Shown piece after piece: positions 1 to 6,102 of a stretch of 6,313 bases of DNA. The position numbers and the translations under genes are program-made. Location of the stretch: positions 1 to 6,313 of the forward strand of contig CAJWLW010000287.1 in NCBI GenBank assembly GCA_913042885.1, given 5' to 3'. Origin of the DNA: an uncultured Lentisphaeria bacterium. GTDB taxonomy: Bacteria; Verrucomicrobiota; Lentisphaeria; JABSQK01; CAJWLW01. The notes beneath the pieces were generated by a model. That model searched no databases and was not told the origin of the DNA. It saw only the letters and a list, made by a program, of their open reading frames with translations. The stretch's first letter is position 1, and every line of letters starts with the position of its first letter.

Positions 1-899
1 TCGGCCGGATCATCCGGCGCTGGGGTTTTCAGCAGCCGTACAAGCGGATTTTTCAGGCGCGTGCTTATGTTTATCCGGTACCTTTGAGCGACGAGAATCC
101 CGAGCTCGGGGATCGCCTTGCGCCCAACGACCGGCTTGTCCTGCCCTTGTTCGATTTTGAGGGCTTGTGCTACGTGGCCTTCATCTTTGTGCTGGCCTTG
201 TGCATCGCCCGACGCAAACATCTGGTTTCGTCGTTTCGTTGCTGGTGGCGCCGCGGTTGGCCGTTGTTGGCGATCCTGGCAGTCTATTTTGCGGCGCATA
301 TCATCGGTCTCCCGCTGCAGCAGTACCGATTGGTCATCGAACCACTGCTGGTCGTGCTGATGATCGGACTGGTCGTACAGTTGCTCGGCATGCCGGGTCG
401 CTTCGGCGGCGTGCATCGGTCTGTGACCGGACGGGCGCACGTTGTCCCAGCGCTCACGGCGACCGTTGTGGTGTTGCTGTATGCCGGCATTTACCAGTTT
501 CAGTTTGGCATGGCGCCGAAGCCGATCAAATACCCGAAACTTTCGGGCAAAGCGGACGAACCGATGCTGCTCAGCTATTCGCAGGCAAGGGATATGCAAT
601 GGCAGGCACAAGGCGACCTCCCGGCCGGCACAGTCATCTACGCTGCCGGCATTGTCCGGCATATCGGACCGCAGCCCGATCCTCATTTATCTTTCCCGGA
701 CAGGCGGATAGTCAAGGCCAAGCTCGAAGTGCACAAATATGCGGACGACGGACACCCTTTGGGAATCGGCGACATTTACGTCAATTTTCTCTCCTGTGAG
801 GCGCCCGAGGAGGACACCTGCATCAAAGTCACCGGGCGGGCGACCGTCGGCCCCTTCAAGGAAATCACGATCGATGTCGTGGGATGGAGCCACCTATGA
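1..899 (+). CDS. Polytopic membrane protein, GT39/ArnT-like C-terminal part (5' partial)
   Basis: The frame is open from the first complete codon (position 3) to the TGA at 897-899, giving 298 visible residues, so the gene begins upstream of the window. A TTG at 84 is possible but has no ribosome binding site and would cut a continuous frame. Four hydrophobic segments lie at about residues 55-69, 85-102, 113-129 and 148-165. The start of the third reads QYRLVIEPLLVVL, which resembles the late (R)YR-x-P-x-EP-L-hydrophobic helix of GT39/PMT/ArnT-type polyprenyl-phosphate-sugar glycosyltransferases. The last ~110 residues are soluble and beta-rich in appearance, with alternating hydrophobic strands and glycines (GTVIYAAGIV, GDIYVNFL, IKVTGRATVG, ITIDVVGW), possibly an OB-like fold. 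The catalytic N-terminal half is not visible, so the enzyme assignment is inferred. Its stop overlaps the start of a UbiA-family gene, consistent with shared lipid-linked sugar metabolism. It could instead be a non-enzymatic membrane protein. Confidence 0.55.
   Translation, partial: GRIIRRWGFQQPYKRIFQARAYVYPVPLSDENPELGDRLAPNDRLVLPLFDFEGLCYVAFIFVLALCIARRKHLVSSFRCWWRRGWPLLAILAVYFAAHIIGLPLQQYRLVIEPLLVVLMIGLVVQLLGMPGRFGGVHRSVTGRAHVVPALTATVVVLLYAGIYQFQFGMAPKPIKYPKLSGKADEPMLLSYSQARDMQWQAQGDLPAGTVIYAAGIVRHIGPQPDPHLSFPDRRIVKAKLEVHKYADDGHPLGIGDIYVNFLSCEAPEEDTCIKVTGRATVGPFKEITIDVVGWSHL
886..889 (+). promoter_or_regulatory. Ribosome binding site of the UbiA-like gene
   Basis: GGAG sits six bases before ATG 896 and inside the 3' end of the preceding gene. 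It decides between the two in-frame ATGs at 884 and 896 in favour of 896, and together with the ATGA stop/start overlap it suggests translational coupling. Confidence 0.6.
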
Positions 900-1699
900 A
901 TCCCCTCAGTCGTCCGGCGGTGTTTCTGACGCAATCGCGTTTCGTCGAGTTTCTGTTTGCCGCCGGCCTGCCGCTCATCGGCTACTGCCTGGCGATCACG
1001 TCGCTCGACGCGCTGCCGTACATCTGGCTGATGCTGATCGCCACCGGGCTTACCGGCGCTCATATCCTGGCGTTCAACGACGCCTGCTTTCCCGAGCGGC
1101 GACAGACGGCCCGGTTACTGGGCATGCATGCCTGTGTCCTGGTGCCCCTGTTTATTTTCGTTTGGAATCGCGGTCATCACGCTGCCGTGCTGACGCTGCT
1201 GCTGATGATCGTCAATTGGGATTTATACGCCTGGACCGGCAAGCGAAACTGGCTGCTGTCACTGCTGCATCACTGTATCGGCGGCACCTTGCACGTCGCA
1301 GCCGGCTTTCTCTTCGCCGGCGGCGACTGGCGGCAAGCAACATTTGTCGGGGTGTATTTCGGTCTGTGCATGGCCGGCGCTGCCATGCATCATGAAGCGA
1401 TCGATGTGGACGAGGACCATACTGCGGGCTTCACATCAGGCGCCGTCCGTTTCGGGTTCCGCCGGTGGTTCGTATTGGGCGTCGTCCCAATGACGCTGGC
1501 GCATCTATGGCTGCTGCAGCAAATCGACCGATTCGCGGTGCTTATGTTGAGCGCCTTTGCGGTGTACATCGTGCTGTTGGCGGTCTGCACAGTTCGCAGC
1601 ATCGATCACCGCCGGGCCATGGTCTTTCGCATGTATTGCCGAATTGTCTATGGACTGGCGGGTGCGGTGTATCTTCTGTGGCGATTGGTGACTTTGTAG
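896..1699 (+). CDS. UbiA-family membrane prenyltransferase homologue
   Basis: This encodes a 267-residue, highly hydrophobic protein with about seven to nine membrane segments, a usual size for UbiA-superfamily enzymes, which transfer prenyl groups to aromatic or sugar-phosphate acceptors in the membrane. The family's second motif is clear at residues 167-187: E-A-I-D-V-D-E-D-H-T-A-G-F-T followed by AVRFG, close to the usual E-x-x-D-x-x-x-D-x-x-x-G-x-x-T-x-x-x-x-x-G. The first motif, normally NDxxDxxxD, is reduced to NDACFPER at residues 61-68, so the later aspartates are missing. I chose ATG 896 over the in-frame ATG 884 because GGAG lies at 886-889, six bases ahead, and because it forms an ATGA overlap with the upstream stop. 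The partner gene suggests a role in polyprenyl-phosphate sugar donors, for example a DPPR-synthase-like step, but the substrate cannot be read from the sequence. Family membership is fairly secure; activity is uncertain because of the altered motif. Confidence 0.8.
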   Translation: MNPLSRPAVFLTQSRFVEFLFAAGLPLIGYCLAITSLDALPYIWLMLIATGLTGAHILAFNDACFPERRQTARLLGMHACVLVPLFIFVWNRGHHAAVLTLLLMIVNWDLYAWTGKRNWLLSLLHHCIGGTLHVAAGFLFAGGDWRQATFVGVYFGLCMAGAAMHHEAIDVDEDHTAGFTSGAVRFGFRRWFVLGVVPMTLAHLWLLQQIDRFAVLMLSAFAVYIVLLAVCTVRSIDHRRAMVFRMYCRIVYGLAGAVYLLWRLVTL

Positions 1700-1748
1700 C
1701 AATCCCTCAGCGGCCGCCAAGCATTCCGCGGCGTAGCACATCACCCCG

Positions 1749-2780
1749 CTAATACGTAATCTTCTGCCAGTACAGTACGTAATCCTTCGGTAAATTACGC
1801 AAGTCGAGGGTGGCAACCATACGTCTGGTGATGTCGCCGTTGTTATAGCCGGCCCGTACTTCGATCGTGTAGACACCGAAGGCCCGCAGCGACATCCGGG
1901 TGTTGAGCTTGTTGAACAACTCCAGATACAGACACTCTTCCAGCGGTGTCTGCACCTCGTACCACGACTGAATACACTCCTGCAACTGCACCATCTCGTC
2001 GCCGTCGATCCCGGCGGCCGTGCGGATCACCGCCTCCGACGACGAAAAAACGTTCGGTTTGCCGGTAAAGTTGCCGACGTTCCGCGGCGGTACGATGCGC
2101 ACCAGGTCCTGCGGCAACACCTCCATCTCGTTGTCGCGGCGCGGGATTAACAGCTCGATGTTCGGCAGCCAGTATATCTCTTCGCGCAGCGACAGCCGGT
2201 CGTTGCGGGGAAACTCCTCAAGCCCGAAAGCACTGTACTCGTCGCGCTCCATGCCGAGTTCACGCGGCTCGTCGTTGCCGTCGAGGTAGTCCTCGAGAAC
2301 GTCGAAGAAGGCGTCGAGCTGATCACGTCGTTCCTCGTCATCACCGATCGTCGCGGCAAACGACTGGCGCGTCTGCCGCGCGGCCTTCAGCGTCGAGAAA
2401 TCCCAGCCGCGGGCAGCATCGAGCACCCGCACGTGGGCCAGGATATCGTCGGTCACCCAGACATCGTGCCGTTTGCCGTCGGCCATCCAGGACTCGGTAT
2501 CGACGGCTTCGCGTTGAATATCGCGGAAACCGAGGCGGCGGTTTGGAAAACGGCGGCGATCGGACATGATCATCCACTGTCCGTATGCCAGTGCGGACTC
2601 CGCAGCGTATTTCATCTGGCTGCGCTCGGTGTTGACCTTGGTCACGATACGTGAGGTCTGGGCGCTGGTAATCATCATGGCGGCGAGCACTGCGAACAGC
2701 GCCGCCGAACCCAGAACAATGACCAAGGCCATGCCGTGATCCCTGCAGCGACGATTGCCGGATGTTCGGTTACTGGTCAC
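1749..2780 (-). CDS. gspK: T2SS minor pseudopilin GspK
   Basis: GspK is the large minor pseudopilin that, with GspI and GspJ, forms the tip complex of the T2SS pseudopilus in the periplasm. The chosen GTG start gives 343 residues, near the usual length. A 16-residue basic leader ends RDHG, followed by MALVIVLGSAALFAVLAAMM as the membrane helix (about 17-38). As is typical for GspK, there is no Glu at +5. Helix continuation AAESALAYGQW (about 59-69) matches the K-type N-terminal helix. Residues ~161-182 (LEDYLDGND, then GMERDEY) and ~190-205 (FPRNDRLSLREEIYWL) match the family's D-(W/Y)-x-D-x-(D/N) and Asn-rich/EL segments. An upstream in-frame ATG at 2885 would add 35 residues but lies deep in gspJ and would bury the leader. 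GTG 2780 has GGAGG just ahead and overlaps the gspJ stop by 11 bases. It is the last gene of the operon here; gspL and gspM do not follow. Confidence 0.83.
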   Translation of the reverse strand: MTSNRTSGNRRCRDHGMALVIVLGSAALFAVLAAMMITSAQTSRIVTKVNTERSQMKYAAESALAYGQWMIMSDRRRFPNRRLGFRDIQREAVDTESWMADGKRHDVWVTDDILAHVRVLDAARGWDFSTLKAARQTRQSFAATIGDDEERRDQLDAFFDVLEDYLDGNDEPRELGMERDEYSAFGLEEFPRNDRLSLREEIYWLPNIELLIPRRDNEMEVLPQDLVRIVPPRNVGNFTGKPNVFSSSEAVIRTAAGIDGDEMVQLQECIQSWYEVQTPLEECLYLELFNKLNTRMSLRAFGVYTIEVRAGYNNGDITRRMVATLDLRNLPKDYVLYWQKITY

Positions 2781-3465
2781 TCCGCCTCCGGACGCGAGAT
2801 CTCTGACGATCGGACTGCCAACTGCCGTGACGCTCGTATAAGCCGGCGCCGGCGGTGCGGCGCAGCCAGTTCTCATGGCGGCCACCGAACCACTTCACCT
2901 GCATCAAAATAGCCAGCGGCAAATAAGCGTGTTCGGGATCCCAGGTATCTTCAAAGATTAATTCATCGTTGTTCATGTCGCCGTACTGGAAGGCGATGTT
3001 CTCGACGCCGGCCGCCAGATAGGATTTTTTTATCTTCGGGTCGTTGAGATCGCTCGGAAACGGCGGGTAATCGCAATAATAGGCATACAGATCGCTGTGG
3101 CGATCGATGAAAAAACCGCAGTACCGGATGGCACCGTCCTCAAGCCGGTTGAACTGGTGCAGGTAGGAAACGATCATGTGGTCCGGTTCGCCGACAAAAA
3201 TCTGAACCGGCTTGGGCTGACGTTCTCCAATGTCCGCCGGCCAGGTAAACGGGACGACATTGGAAAGGATCGAATCGATGGTGCGATCCAGCACCAGAAT
3301 TTCTTCGAGATGCTCGGTATGACTGTTCACCCGTGACCACGACTCGACGATGGTATATGTGCCCGACACAAGAATTGTCAGGATCACTGCCAGCAGCGCC
3401 GCAGCGATCACGACCTCCAGGAGTGTGAAGGCGTGGGCGCCGAATCTGGTGCGCAGCGATCTCAT
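2770..3465 (-). CDS. gspJ: T2SS minor pseudopilin GspJ
   Basis: This 231-residue protein begins with a 12-residue basic leader, then AFTLLEVVIAAALLAVILTILV: the class III signal with Phe at +1 and Glu at +5, followed by a membrane helix (about 13-35). The residue before the cleavage site is Ala, not Gly. Downstream, ENIAFQYGD (155-163) and LPLAILMQVKW (182-192) match the GspJ pattern of a beta-strand region, a Trp-containing loop and a final strand stating the predicted change. GspJ bridges GspI and GspK in the pseudopilus tip. ATG 3465 overlaps the gspI TGA (ATGA) and has a strong upstream GAGGAGG. The last ~30 residues are very basic and Gln/Ser-rich (QRSRVRRR) and overlap the gspK start; they look poorly structured. 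Assignment rests on motifs plus gene order between I and K. Confidence 0.82.
   Translation of the reverse strand: MRSLRTRFGAHAFTLLEVVIAAALLAVILTILVSGTYTIVESWSRVNSHTEHLEEILVLDRTIDSILSNVVPFTWPADIGERQPKPVQIFVGEPDHMIVSYLHQFNRLEDGAIRYCGFFIDRHSDLYAYYCDYPPFPSDLNDPKIKKSYLAAGVENIAFQYGDMNNDELIFEDTWDPEHAYLPLAILMQVKWFGGRHENWLRRTAGAGLYERHGSWQSDRQRSRVRRRSDQ
2785..2789 (-). promoter_or_regulatory. Ribosome binding site deciding the gspK GTG start
   Basis: On the minus strand GGAGG lies four bases before GTG 2780, inside the last codons of gspJ. The spacing is a little short, but no comparable site precedes the ATG at 2885. This supports the shorter GspK with a normal 16-residue leader. Confidence 0.6.
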
Positions 3466-3920
3466 TCCGGGTCCTCCTCGAAAATGAGTTTGTTGACGAT
3501 GTGCTCAACGCTTCGACCGCTTTCGTCGGTGATCACGATGCGATAGGTGCCAAGGATCCAGCCATTGCTTGCTTCCTGAGCGTAGTCGGGCAAGCCCTCG
3601 AGATCGACGTAGATCTCGCAGGAGGCGTGCAGCTTTCGCGGAATAAGGCCGTCCGGCAGGCTGGCAACCGTCGGATCGGGTGTCAGCAGGTAAAACTCGG
3701 TAGCTTGCTCCAGCGCATGCTGCAGGGACCATTCACTCTCAAGCGTCGCAATATTGAATTTCGCCTGTCCCGACAGTGTCAGTGTAGCGCCCAGCGCCAG
3801 CGCCAGGACAGCGATAGCGACCAGCACCTCGATCAGCGTGAACCGGAGCCGCGCGAAACTTGCGAACTCTGCAACGTGCCGCCCAATACGCCGCGCAGTT
3901 GGACTGTTGCTCGTGCTCAC
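3462..3920 (-). CDS. gspI: T2SS minor pseudopilin GspI
   Basis: This 152-residue protein has a long 26-residue leader rich in Arg, Ser and Ala, then FTLIEVLVAIAVLALALGAT at residues 27-46, the standard pseudopilin helix with Glu at +5. The residue at -1 is Arg. FTLIEVLVA(I/L)AV(L/I) and the short length are typical of GspI, which initiates the I-J-K tip complex by anchoring in the inner membrane. The C-terminal part (YRIVITDESGRSVEH) resembles the family's closing beta strands. The start is GTG 3920, forming a GTGA overlap with the gspH stop; no other ATG, GTG or TTG exists in frame before the FTLIE motif, so the long leader is real unless a rare start is used. No clear ribosome binding site precedes it, so translation probably depends on coupling to gspH. 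Position between H and J supports the call. Confidence 0.78.
   Translation of the reverse strand: MSTSNSPTARRIGRHVAEFASFARLRFTLIEVLVAIAVLALALGATLTLSGQAKFNIATLESEWSLQHALEQATEFYLLTPDPTVASLPDGLIPRKLHASCEIYVDLEGLPDYAQEASNGWILGTYRIVITDESGRSVEHIVNKLIFEEDPE
3473..3479 (-). promoter_or_regulatory. Strong ribosome binding site of gspJ
   Basis: GAGGAGG on the minus strand lies seven bases before ATG 3465. It is built into the Glu-Glu-Asp codons at the end of gspI. It is the clearest Shine-Dalgarno sequence in the operon; gspF, gspG and gspI have only weak or no such sites. Confidence 0.7.
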
Positions 3921-4438
3921 TGCTCGGTGATCGGCGCCATGATGGCACGGCCGTTGAGCCTGTCCACTTCGATGGCAGTGTGCAGCTCGTCGATGCGCAC
4001 CGGCAGGTACGGGCCGGTGGCCTCGCCGTTCGGGAAGAATTCGTAGTAGGCGGCCTGCCCGTCGTGATCGAACGACTCCTCGTCAAGCCTAACGCCCTCG
4101 GGCAACGGAAACCGCTTCAACCGGTTGAGAGCAGAGGCAACGTCGAAGTTGTCGGCATCGCTGTAGGCGCCCTCGGTAGCGGGGCGCATGCGCTGGACGT
4201 TGGCGGCCTCGATGCGGATCTGCCGGTTTGCGAATTCGATGTGCACCTTGACCTGGCGCCCGGTGGCCATCGCCAAGGTAGTCGCGGCGTTGAAGGAGGC
4301 CCCAACGGAATCAGCAAACTGCGTGACCCGGATGCCACGCGGCACGAGGCCAAGGCGCGGCATGACGACAGCAATTACCGTAGCGACGACAACGAGCACG
4401 ACAATCATCTCCAGCAGTGTGAAGCGGCGCCGGTTCAT
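3917..4438 (-). CDS. gspH: T2SS minor pseudopilin GspH
   Basis: This 173-residue pseudopilin has a very short leader, MNRRR, followed by FTLLEMIVVLVVVATVIAVV (6-25) with Glu at +5 and a Pro at mature position 22. Arg occupies -1. The globular domain contains QVKVHIEFANRQIRI (62-76), the paired beta strands typical of GspH/FimT proteins, and YYEFFPNGEATGP (131-143), matching the conserved F-x-P-x-G-x-(S/A)-x-G strand-turn near the C-terminus. GspH is thought to lie near the tip of the pseudopilus and to connect it to the shaft. The ATG overlaps the gspG TAA by one base (TAATG), with GAGGA three bases before it. FimT-type pilus proteins share this fold, but the flanking gspG and gspI favour GspH. 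Confidence 0.82.
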   Translation of the reverse strand: MNRRRFTLLEMIVVLVVVATVIAVVMPRLGLVPRGIRVTQFADSVGASFNAATTLAMATGRQVKVHIEFANRQIRIEAANVQRMRPATEGAYSDADNFDVASALNRLKRFPLPEGVRLDEESFDHDGQAAYYEFFPNGEATGPYLPVRIDELHTAIEVDRLNGRAIMAPITEQ

Positions 4439-4860
4439 TATTCCTCGTACCAGCTACCGATATCGGCGTCGTTCTTCTGACCGCCGGAAGCGCCGTCTTT
4501 ACCGTAGCTGTAAATGTCGTACCCCCGCCCGTCCTGGCCTGGCAGATCGAAATAATACTCATTGCCCCAGGGGTCCTTGGGGATGGCACTGCTCTTGAGG
4601 TACGGGCCGTTCCATTTGGCTGACGACCCGGGATTTTTGACCAGGTCGTTGAGCGTGCGGGGATGTTCCTTCATGTCCAGGTAGTACGAGAGGACGGCAT
4701 CGTCTAGTACTTTAATCTGCGCCTTCGCAGCGTGCCGATTGCTCTTTTCCAAACCGCCCATGACATTGGGCAGAACCAGCCCGGCTATGAGTGCGATGAT
4801 CGTGACGACAACCAGCATCTCCACAAGCGTGAAAGACCGGCGATAGACAACGTTCTTCAT
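4438..4860 (-). CDS. gspG: T2SS major pseudopilin GspG
   Basis: GspG polymerises into the periplasmic pseudopilus that pushes exoproteins through the outer-membrane secretin. The protein is 140 residues, the usual length. A nine-residue leader (MKNVVYRRS) precedes FTLVEMLVVVTIIALIAGLVLP-type helix residues 10-31, with Glu at +5 and Pro at mature position 22. The -1 residue is Ser instead of Gly. The helix continues with AKAQIKVLDDAVLSYYLD (45-62). The diagnostic GspG C-terminal features follow: a W-x-x-x-Y(L) segment at 83-88, P-x-DPWGN at 94-100, YDIYSYGKDG at 114-123 and DADIGSW at 131-137; the last two are the calcium-binding loop region of the family. It starts at ATG 4860, 39 bases after the gspF stop, with only a weak GAG ahead. 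This is the most secure assignment in the operon. Confidence 0.95.
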   Translation of the reverse strand: MKNVVYRRSFTLVEMLVVVTIIALIAGLVLPNVMGGLEKSNRHAAKAQIKVLDDAVLSYYLDMKEHPRTLNDLVKNPGSSAKWNGPYLKSSAIPKDPWGNEYYFDLPGQDGRGYDIYSYGKDGASGGQKNDADIGSWYEE

Positions 4861-4899
4861 TATTGCTCGATTGGGGTGAAGCGTTGAAGAGTTAAACAG
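4861..4899 (-). other. gspF-gspG spacer
   Basis: This 39-base, relatively AT-rich gap is the largest in the operon. It holds no convincing stem-loop, promoter or strong ribosome binding site. It sits before the major pseudopilin gene, where processing or extra translation control would be expected because GspG is needed in excess, but nothing in the sequence demonstrates that. Confidence 0.3.
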
Positions 4900-6099
4900 T
4901 TACAAGCCGCCCTGCATATCCATCACCGCCATGAACAGCATCAGAACGATCGAACCGACGACGAGGCCCAGCACGATGATGACGATCGGTTCGAACCAGG
5001 ACAACGCCCGTTTCACAAGGTGCTTGAGGTCGTCGTCGTAGCGATCGGCAACGCGTTCCAGCATGACATCGGAAGCGCCCATTTCCTCGCCGACAGCGAG
5101 CATGCGGATGACCATTGTCGGCACGTACGGACTGCGTCCCAGGGCAACGCTGAGGCGTTCACCGCGGCGCAGGTCGGCAGCCAGGGTGGAAATCGAACTG
5201 CGCAGCCTGCTGTTCTGAATAACGCGGGCAGCGATGGCAACCGTATCAAGCAGGTGCACGCCGTTGCGCATCAGGATAGCCATGGTACGCACCAGGCGCC
5301 CGATATTAGCAAGCAAGACCATACGGCCGAGGATCGGCACTTTGAGCACGAAGTCATCCCAGCGTGCCAGAATACGTTCGTCACGCGACGCCTCGCGGAT
5401 GGCAATGACAGCAACCGCCAGCAGGATGACACCGATCCACCAGTAATCGTGCAGACCAGTCGACAGGGCCAGCAGGAGTGCCGTCGACCCCGCGGCCGGC
5501 TGTCCGGAAGTCGTGATGACTTCGCCGAATTTCGGTACGACAATGCCAAGCAGAATCATCACGACACCGCCACACACAAACAGGACGAACACCGGATAAA
5601 TCGATGAGGATACAACGAAATTTCGCATCTCCCGCTGCATGAGCAGAAAATCACGGAGTTGCGCCAGCACCTGTGGCAACGCCCCCGCTTCCTCGCCGGC
5701 CTCAACGATACTGGCGTACATACGCGGAAACTGCCGGCCGCGATCGCGGATCAGCTGCGATAGTTTGCGGCCCTCATGCAGACCGCGACGCAGGCCGGCG
5801 ATGAGTTCTTTTTCTTCCTGGCTTTCGCTGGTTTCCTCGATGATGCCAAGAGCGCGTTCCAGCGGGATGTCGGCCTGCAGCAAAGGCACCAGACGATCAC
5901 TGAAGTCAGCGACGTCGAACTTGCGACGAAATCCCCAAGAGCGACCGCCACCTCTGGAATCACCGTGGCCGAGAAACTCGATCGGAATCAGCGAGCGCGA
6001 ACGTACACGCCGGGTCGCTTCGCTCTCGCTCTCGCTCTCGATCAGGATTTCTTCGATCTTCCCGGCGGCATTGGCGACTTTGAACTTGAAAAGCGGCAT
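4900..6099 (-). CDS. gspF: T2SS inner-membrane platform protein GspF
   Basis: GspF is the polytopic core of the inner-membrane platform; it contacts the GspE ATPase and drives pseudopilus assembly. The 399 residues match the family length. The N-terminus (MPLFKFKVANAAGKIEE, then SEATRRVRSRSLIPI) is the cytoplasmic cap typical of GspF/PilC. Two T2SSF repeats follow, about 66-189 and 268-391. Each has the Gly-Glu-x-x-Gly signature, EAGEEAGALPQVL at 133-145 and VGEEMGASDVML at 336-347. Membrane segments lie at about 167-189, 218-235 and 370-391; the last starts with the conserved EP (FEPIVIIVLGLVVGSIVLMLF). PilC of type IV pili is the main alternative, but the gspG-K genes directly downstream settle it. 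Residues 21-27 read ESESESE from a hexamer repeat. ATG 6099 lies three bases after the preceding stop without a good ribosome binding site, which suggests coupling. Confidence 0.93.
   Translation of the reverse strand: MPLFKFKVANAAGKIEEILIESESESEATRRVRSRSLIPIEFLGHGDSRGGGRSWGFRRKFDVADFSDRLVPLLQADIPLERALGIIEETSESQEEKELIAGLRRGLHEGRKLSQLIRDRGRQFPRMYASIVEAGEEAGALPQVLAQLRDFLLMQREMRNFVVSSSIYPVFVLFVCGGVVMILLGIVVPKFGEVITTSGQPAAGSTALLLALSTGLHDYWWIGVILLAVAVIAIREASRDERILARWDDFVLKVPILGRMVLLANIGRLVRTMAILMRNGVHLLDTVAIAARVIQNSRLRSSISTLAADLRRGERLSVALGRSPYVPTMVIRMLAVGEEMGASDVMLERVADRYDDDLKHLVKRALSWFEPIVIIVLGLVVGSIVLMLFMAVMDMQGGL
6020..6040. repeat. Hexamer microrepeat within gspF
   Basis: The plus strand shows the unit TCGCTC three times in tandem plus a partial fourth copy. 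On the coding strand it encodes alternating Glu-Ser (residues 21-27 of GspF). Because the unit is six bases, gain or loss of a copy would keep the frame. Confidence 0.7.
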
Positions 6100-6102
6100 G
6101 GG

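Noticed and set aside
84..899. TTG 84 as the true start of the first plus-strand gene
   Set aside because: The frame is open to the window edge with protein-like sequence upstream, and no ribosome binding site precedes the TTG. A 5'-partial gene is more likely.
739..1395. Plus-strand open frame of 218 codons bridging the two plus-strand genes
   Set aside because: It is out of frame with both genes, Arg-rich and without domains; both overlapped frames have convincing membrane-protein patterns.
1713..1732. Possible terminator hairpin (GCCGC ... GCGGC) at the convergent junction
   Set aside because: The stem is only five base pairs with a ten-base loop and there is no T-run on either side. A Rho-independent terminator cannot be claimed.
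3501..4046. Plus-strand open frame of 181 codons opposite gspI and gspH
   Set aside because: Antisense to coding genes with recognisable motifs; composition is Arg/Ser/Gln-rich without domains.
3917..4438. FimT or a type IV pilus minor pilin instead of GspH
   Set aside because: The fold is shared, but the gene sits between a clear gspG and gspI in the standard T2SS order.
3860..4480. Plus-strand open frame of 206 codons opposite gspH and gspG
   Set aside because: It is antisense to well-supported pseudopilin genes and its translation shows no domain pattern; a shadow of GC-rich codon usage.
5020..5607. Plus-strand open frame of 195 codons opposite gspF
   Set aside because: Antisense shadow; His/Gln/Asp-rich with no membrane or domain features, while the other strand has both GspF repeats.
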